From Paraburkholderia panacisoli (GTDB lineage: Bacteria; Pseudomonadota; Gammaproteobacteria; Burkholderiales; Burkholderiaceae): 64,000 nt of DNA. A program made the translations under genes and the position numbers. Below are positions 59,334 to 64,000 of the stretch, in pieces; position 1 is the stretch's first letter, and each line of letters opens with the position of its first letter. The stretch covers positions 248,001 through 312,000 of the forward strand of contig NZ_VTUZ01000002.1 of the NCBI RefSeq assembly GCF_008369935.1. Reading direction: 5' to 3'. The notes below the pieces were generated by a model that saw only the letters and a program-made list of their open reading frames with translations, made no database searches and was not told where the DNA came from.

Positions 59334-59492
59334 GTTACTTCACGCGCAAACGCGGGCGCTGTCGCCTCAGCCGGACGGCATAGGATGATTCCTGGCCGCG
59401 CACCATCCCGGTGCCGAGCGTCACTAAAAGTTCACTTAATTCCGGGCCAGACCAGCCGATAAGCCGAAGGTCGATCGCTACGTCCTTCTGCC

Positions 59493-61343
59493 ATGCACCT
59501 TTGCTCGCCCTCCCGATCCGCCGCGCCGCGCATCGAGGAGCTGATCGCCCGGCGCGAGCTGTCCGCCGTCTTCCAGCCCATCGTCGACTTCGAAGGGGGT
59601 GCGATTCTCGGCTACGAAGGTCTGATCCGCGGTCCGGCCGGCACGCCGCTCGAAACGCCGTTCGCGCTGTTTTCGCAAGCGCTCGCCGAGGGTTGCGCGA
59701 TCGAACTCGAACGCGCGGCCGCGCACACCTGCGTCGACGCGTTTGCGCGGCTCGATGTGGACGGCAAGCTGTTCCTGAACTTCAGCGCGGGCGCGCTGCG
59801 CCGCCTCGCCGACGACCGCGACGAGACGCTCGCGCTGCTGCGCCGTCGAGGCGTCGATCCGCAGCGGATCGTGGTCGAGTTGACCGAGCAGAGCACGCTG
59901 CTGGACGCCGGCGAATTCCTGCCGGTGATCGTGGCGCTGCGCGCGGCCGGCGCGCAATTCGCGCTCGACGACTACGGCACCGCGAATGCCAGCATGAGTC
60001 TGTGGGTCCGTCTGCAACCGGACGTGGTGAAGATCGACCGCTTCTTCATCCACGACATCGCCAGCGATCCGCTCAAATTCGAGGCCGTGCGCGCGATGCA
60101 GCACTTCGCGCAGGCGAGCGGCGCGCAACTGGTGGCCGAAGGTATCGAAAACGAAGCGGATCTGATCGTGGTGCGCGACATGGGGATCGACTGCGGCCAG
60201 GGTTATATCTTCGGCCGGCCGCATGCGCAGCCCGCGCGTTGCGTGACCGACAGCGCCCGCGACGCGCTTGGCGCAGGCCACATCGCCGTGTTTCCGGAAG
60301 CCACGCGCGCGCTGGGCAGCGCGTCGCCGTCGGGCAGCATGGCGTCGGAGAAGATGCTGGTGACGGCGCCCGCGCTGCCGCGTCACGCCACCAACAACGA
60401 CGTGCTCGAACTGTTCAACCACCTGCCCGATCTGCACGCGGTCGCGGTGGTCGAACGCGACGAACCAGTCGCGCTGATCAACCGGCGCAGCTTCATGGAC
60501 CGCTACGCGCTGCCGTATCACCGCGAGTTGTTCGGCAAGCGCCCGTGCATGCAGTTCGCCAACGCGTCGCCGGTGGTGATCGAGAAATCGATGAGCGTCG
60601 AGCAGATGGCCAAGCTGCTCGCGAGCGACGACCAGCGCTATCTCGCCGACGGCTTCGTGATCACCGACAACGGCAAATACGCCGGTCTCGGCACCGGCGA
60701 GAACCTCGTGCGCGCGGTTACCGAGGTGCGCATCGAAGCGGCGCGCTATGCGAACCCGCTGACCTTCCTGCCGGGCAACATTCCGATCAGCTCGCACATT
60801 GGCCGCCTGCTCGGCAACGAGGCCGGCTTCTACGCGTGCTACGTCGACCTGAACCACTTCAAACCGTTCAATGACCAGTACGGCTACTGGCAGGGCGACG
60901 AAGTGCTGAAATTCGCCGCCGCCGTGCTCGCCGACGTGTGCGAGCCGACGCGCGACTTCCTCGGGCACGTCGGTGGCGACGACTTCCTGATCCTGTTCCA
61001 GAGCGATAACTGGCGTGAGCGCGCGCTGCAGGCGATTCGCGCCTTCAACGAGGGCGCGCAGCGCTTTTACGCGCCGGCCGAGCGGCTTGCCGGCGGCATC
61101 CATGGTGAGGACAGGCGCGGCAACCCGACCTTCTTCGGCTTTGTGACGATGGCGATCGGCTGCGTGCGCGTCGAGCCGGCCGGCGGCGCGTCGGAGTATG
61201 GCAGCGAGCAGATCGCGTCGGTCGCGGCGCTCGCCAAGCGCCGCGCGAAGCACGCGACGAGCGGCTTCGTGCTGATCGACGCCGACGAGAGCACGGCCTT
61301 GATGCGAGGACAGGCCGAGGCGAGCCCACTGGCTTCCGAATAA
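59493..61343 (+). CDS. EAL-CBS-GGDEF cyclic-di-GMP signalling protein
   Basis: 616 residues, cytoplasmic, no membrane segment. An EAL domain (about 10-245) retains E42 (YEGL), N96, E129 (ELTE), D159/D160 (LDDYGTANAS), K180, E216 (AEGIEN) and Q236 (GQGYIFGRP), consistent with phosphodiesterase activity, although the loop DDYGTANAS differs from the usual DDFGTG. A CBS pair follows (about 290-425; PGNIPISSHIG at its end). A GGDEF-type domain (about 440-600) has GGDDF (494-498) in place of GGDEF, so cyclase activity is uncertain. The CBS domains probably sense a nucleotide such as ATP, AMP or SAM. Confidence 0.9.
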   Translation: MHLCSPSRSAAPRIEELIARRELSAVFQPIVDFEGGAILGYEGLIRGPAGTPLETPFALFSQALAEGCAIELERAAAHTCVDAFARLDVDGKLFLNFSAGALRRLADDRDETLALLRRRGVDPQRIVVELTEQSTLLDAGEFLPVIVALRAAGAQFALDDYGTANASMSLWVRLQPDVVKIDRFFIHDIASDPLKFEAVRAMQHFAQASGAQLVAEGIENEADLIVVRDMGIDCGQGYIFGRPHAQPARCVTDSARDALGAGHIAVFPEATRALGSASPSGSMASEKMLVTAPALPRHATNNDVLELFNHLPDLHAVAVVERDEPVALINRRSFMDRYALPYHRELFGKRPCMQFANASPVVIEKSMSVEQMAKLLASDDQRYLADGFVITDNGKYAGLGTGENLVRAVTEVRIEAARYANPLTFLPGNIPISSHIGRLLGNEAGFYACYVDLNHFKPFNDQYGYWQGDEVLKFAAAVLADVCEPTRDFLGHVGGDDFLILFQSDNWRERALQAIRAFNEGAQRFYAPAERLAGGIHGEDRRGNPTFFGFVTMAIGCVRVEPAGGASEYGSEQIASVAALAKRRAKHATSGFVLIDADESTALMRGQAEASPLASE

Positions 61344-61392
61344 GCGCGCGACGCGCAGGCCGCCCCACGCCGAAGCTTCAAAACTAGCAATT

Positions 61393-61413
61393 GTTTAGCT
61401 ATTTTTACTAAAC
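61393..61413 (+). promoter_or_regulatory. Candidate LacI-family operator
   Basis: GTTTAG-N9-CTAAAC inverted repeat in the AT-rich region before the LacI gene, near other half-like motifs (GCAATTGTTTAGC). A possible -10, TATACA/TACAAT, lies at 61499-61506, and the operator is about 145 bases before the start codon. Assigned by eye. Confidence 0.4.
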
Positions 61414-61557
61414 AGCATATATCGGGCCAACCTCAGTCTCTACGGGTATTTCCGGGTACTTATCCAACGCGCACAGGGCGGTTTTCGCATCGTTTTACTA
61501 TACAATCGCCCGAACCCAAACACCCGTGCGGCCACACTCCGGAGGCCGCTTCATTCG

Positions 61558-62544
61558 ATGGCCACCACCATCCGCGACGTCGCCCGTGCGGCCAGCGTGT
61601 CAATCGGCACCGTCTCACGCGCACTGAAGAACCAGCCCGGTCTGTCCGACGCCACCCGCGAGCGCGTGGTCGAAGCGGCGCGGCAGCTCGGTTACGACGC
61701 TGCCCAGTTGCGTCCGCGCATCCGCCGGCTGACCTTCCTGCTGCACCGTCAGCACAACAACTTCGCCGCCAGTCCGTTCTTTTCGCATGTGCTGCATGGC
61801 GTGGAGGACGCTTGCCGCGAACGCGGCATCGTCCCTTCCGTGCTGACCGCCGGTCCCACCGAAGACGTGATCCAGCAGATGCGCCTGCACGCGCCGGACG
61901 CGGTCGCGGTGGCCGGCTTCGTCGAGCCGGAAACGCTGACCACGCTGGTGGCGATGCAACGCCCGCTCGTGCTGATCGATCTGTGGGCGCCCGGTCTGCG
62001 CTCGGTGAATCTCGACAACGCCGCGGGCGCCACGCTCGCCATGCGGCATCTGTTCGAACAGCAGCGCAAGCGCGTCGCGTTCATCGGCGGCTCGCTCGCG
62101 CACTTCAGCATTGCTCAGCGCGCGCTCGGTTACCGGCAGGCGTTCTTCGAAGCGGGGCTGCTGTTCGACCCGTCGCTGGAAGTGACCATCGACGCCGGCC
62201 TCGACCCCGACACCGGCGCCGCGCGCGCCATGCTGCGCCTGCTCGACGCGCCCGGCCCGCGGCCGGACGCCGTGTTTGCCTTCAACGACGCCGCCGCGCT
62301 CGCCGCGCTGCGCGCGTGCCTCGCGCGCGGCCTGCGCGTGCCCGAGGACATCGCGATCATCGGCTTCGACGATATTCCCGCCGCCGCCCATGCCACGCCG
62401 CCGCTGTCGACCATTGCGGTCGACAAGGAAGCGCTCGGCCGGCGCGGCGTCGAGCTGCTGCTTGAAGACGCACCCGCCGAGCTGGAAGTTCGCTTGCCCG
62501 TTCAACTGATTGTCCGTGCCAGTACTTTGGTGAGAACGCCATGA
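61558..62544 (+). CDS. LacI family transcriptional regulator
   Basis: 328 residues. HTH at 4-24 (TIRDVARAASVSIGTVSRALK), hinge, and a periplasmic-binding-protein-like sugar-binding domain with IIGFDDIPAAAHATPPLSTI. It probably represses the downstream sugar genes and itself. Its stop overlaps the isomerase start (ATGA), so the two genes are translationally coupled. Confidence 0.9.
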   Translation: MATTIRDVARAASVSIGTVSRALKNQPGLSDATRERVVEAARQLGYDAAQLRPRIRRLTFLLHRQHNNFAASPFFSHVLHGVEDACRERGIVPSVLTAGPTEDVIQQMRLHAPDAVAVAGFVEPETLTTLVAMQRPLVLIDLWAPGLRSVNLDNAAGATLAMRHLFEQQRKRVAFIGGSLAHFSIAQRALGYRQAFFEAGLLFDPSLEVTIDAGLDPDTGAARAMLRLLDAPGPRPDAVFAFNDAAALAALRACLARGLRVPEDIAIIGFDDIPAAAHATPPLSTIAVDKEALGRRGVELLLEDAPAELEVRLPVQLIVRASTLVRTP

Positions 62545-63833
62545 CGCAACCCGACCCGCTTCAACCCGCCAATGACGCCGCCGTGGTGCCGCCCGTCGAC
62601 AGCTTCCGCAGCCGCGAGTTTCTGCTCGCGCACGTGCAGGACACGCTGCGCTTCTATGCGCCCAACGTGCTCGATCCGAGCGGCGGCTTCTTCCACTTCT
62701 TCCGCGACGACGGTTCCGTCTACGACAAAACCACCCGCCATCTGGTGAGCAGTTGCCGCTATATCTTCAACTACGCGATGGCGTATCGGCAGTTCGGCGA
62801 CCCGCAGCATCTGGAATACGCGCGCCACGGTTTGCGCTTCTTGCGCGAAGTGCATTGGGACGATCAGAACGCAGGCTACGACTGGGAACTCGAATGGCGC
62901 GACGGCAAAAAGCGCACGCTCGACGCGACGCGCCACTGCTACGGCCTCGCGTTCGTGCTGCTCGCGTATTCGCATGCGGCGATGGCCGGCATCGAGGAAG
63001 CGAAACCGATGATCGGGGCGACCTTCGAGCTGATGGAGCACCGCTTCTGGGATGCCGCCGCCGGTCTTTACGCCGACGAGGCGTCGCCCGAGTGGCGGGT
63101 CAGTTCGTACCGCGGGCAGAACGCGAACATGCACACCACCGAGGCGCTGCTGGCCGCGCATGAAGCGTCCGGCCACCTCGTCTACCTGGACCGCGCCGAA
63201 CGCGTGGCGTCGAACATCACGCTGCGGCAGGCCAAGCTGTCGCAAGGTCTGGTGTGGGAGCATTTTCACGCGGACTGGTCGGTCGACTGGCACTACAACG
63301 AGGAAGACAGTTCGAACATCTTCCGCCCGTGGGGTTTCCAGCCGGGGCATCAGACCGAATGGGCGAAGCTGCTGTTGATACTCGAACGCTTCCGGCCGCT
63401 GCCGTGGCTGCTGCCGCGCGCGATCGAACTGTTCGACGCCGCGATGACGCATGCGTGGGACGAAGACCACGGCGGCCTCTATTACGGCTTCGGCCCGGAC
63501 CGCACCGTGTGCGACCACGACAAGTATTTCTGGGTCCAGGCCGAAACCTTCGCGACCGCCGCCCTGCTCGGCAAGCGCACCGGCAACGAACGCTTCTGGG
63601 ACTGGTACGACGAGATCTGGCGCTACAGCTGGGCGCACTTCGTCGATCACAAATACGGCGCGTGGTATCGCATACTCACCTGCGACAATCGTAAGTACAG
63701 CGACGAAAAAAGCCCGGCCGGCAAGACCGACTATCACACGATGGGCGCATGCTACGAAGTGCTGGCTCATGCGCTGCCCGACGGCGCGGCCGCCGCGTCC
63801 GCCACGTCCGAATCAGCGGAGAAAACACCATGA
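62541..63833 (+). CDS. AGE-family sugar isomerase/epimerase (mannose isomerase-like)
   Basis: 430 residues, (alpha/alpha)6-barrel of the N-acylglucosamine 2-epimerase superfamily. Conserved His-containing stretches include ATRHCYGLAFVLLAYSHA, NMHTTEALLAAHEA and WHYNEEDSSNIFRPWGFQPGHQTEW, similar to mannose isomerase YihS/YdfE. Because it is coupled upstream to LacI and downstream to a PfkB sugar kinase, conversion of mannose (or another aldose) to a ketose that is then phosphorylated is the most likely role. Epimerase activity cannot be excluded. Confidence 0.82.
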   Translation: MTQPDPLQPANDAAVVPPVDSFRSREFLLAHVQDTLRFYAPNVLDPSGGFFHFFRDDGSVYDKTTRHLVSSCRYIFNYAMAYRQFGDPQHLEYARHGLRFLREVHWDDQNAGYDWELEWRDGKKRTLDATRHCYGLAFVLLAYSHAAMAGIEEAKPMIGATFELMEHRFWDAAAGLYADEASPEWRVSSYRGQNANMHTTEALLAAHEASGHLVYLDRAERVASNITLRQAKLSQGLVWEHFHADWSVDWHYNEEDSSNIFRPWGFQPGHQTEWAKLLLILERFRPLPWLLPRAIELFDAAMTHAWDEDHGGLYYGFGPDRTVCDHDKYFWVQAETFATAALLGKRTGNERFWDWYDEIWRYSWAHFVDHKYGAWYRILTCDNRKYSDEKSPAGKTDYHTMGACYEVLAHALPDGAAAASATSESAEKTP

Positions 63834-64000
63834 ACAATCCCAGCGAAAGCCCCGAATTTCCCCTCTTCGTTTCCGCCGGCGACATCCTCACCGATCTCGT
63901 GCGCACCGGCGCGTCGCAATGGCTCTCGCGGCCCGGCGGCGCGGGCTGGAACGTGGCGCGCTGTGTCGCGCGACTCGGCTTGCCGACTGCGTGCGCCGGC
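63830..64000 (+). CDS. PfkB family carbohydrate kinase (N-terminal part, runs off the window)
   Basis: 57 codons from the ATG at 63830, overlapping the isomerase stop (ATGA), open to the window edge. The product has FVSAGDILTDLV and the glycine-rich stretch PGGAGWNVARCVARLG typical of ribokinase/fructokinase PfkB enzymes. It probably phosphorylates the ketose made by the upstream isomerase. Confidence 0.85.
   Translation, partial: MNNPSESPEFPLFVSAGDILTDLVRTGASQWLSRPGGAGWNVARCVARLGLPTACAG

Noticed and set aside
59478-61253. 591-codon frame on the minus strand opposite the EAL-CBS-GGDEF gene
   Set aside because: Shadow of a strongly biased GC-rich gene; no recognisable domain.

Overview
The window looks like a stretch of the main chromosome of a Paraburkholderia/Burkholderia-type betaproteobacterium. 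The reasons are high GC throughout, dense genes with few mobile elements, and several families typical of Burkholderiales: a PhaM-like granule protein, DUF3567, DUF1840, a split cobalamin methionine synthase, a Porin_4-type porin, and fused isobutyryl-CoA mutase (IcmF). I see no rRNA, tRNA, CRISPR array, complete insertion sequence or prophage. All assignments come from reading motifs, domain order and gene context; no database search was run.

Layout. 0-6.3 kb (mostly minus strand): start of the ADP-heptose synthesis gene hldE, a ferritin-like diiron protein, phaM, a crotonase, a LivK-type binding protein and a fumarylacetoacetate hydrolase, with a divergent IclR regulator. 7.7-15 kb (plus): a DUF3108 protein, a PcaD-like hydrolase, DUF3567, and methionine synthase encoded as two genes (homocysteine half, then folate/B12/reactivation half). 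15-23 kb: DUF1840 (minus), then argS, an FtsN-like SPOR protein, dsbA, an SDR, a BtuF-like protein without signal peptide, and a peptide-type binding protein. 22.9-31 kb: a metallo-beta-lactamase-fold enzyme divergent from a MerR regulator, aceK, then a tight run of carbonic anhydrase, thiolase, SDR, acyl-CoA dehydrogenase and YchJ.

31-35.6 kb is the only clearly accessory part: an AT-richer membrane O-acyltransferase, a secreted alpha/beta hydrolase, and two gene-free stretches of about 0.9 and 1.0 kb. At 35.6-40 kb is the complete biotin operon bioA-bioF-bioD-bioB, with overlapping stop/start codons between the first three genes and a TTG start for bioA. At 40-46.3 kb come a sulfate-binding protein and a small serine hydrolase (minus), then ghrA with a likely coupled 30-codon leader ORF, HMG-CoA lyase, and a coupled YbaK-DUF1289-MaoC-MBL set.

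46.7-54 kb holds a DMT exporter divergent from an Lrp/AsnC regulator, a haloacetate-dehalogenase-type enzyme divergent from a nitronate monooxygenase, and a large icmF gene with an enlarged linker. 54-59.3 kb holds a LysR regulator, a porin, a small secreted unknown and an SBF-like transporter. 59.5-64 kb holds an EAL-CBS-GGDEF protein and the start of a LacI-AGE isomerase-PfkB kinase sugar operon that leaves the window.

Common themes are acyl-CoA and branched-chain catabolism (crotonase, thiolase, acyl-CoA dehydrogenase, HMG-CoA lyase, MaoC, IcmF), B12-dependent enzymes (split MetH, IcmF) and small-molecule detoxification (dehalogenase, nitronate monooxygenase). No single locus stands out as a wholly new system. 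The best leads are the ghrA leader ORF, the enlarged IcmF linker, the dehalogenase/nitronate monooxygenase pair, the EAL-CBS-GGDEF sensor and the cytoplasmic BtuF-like protein.
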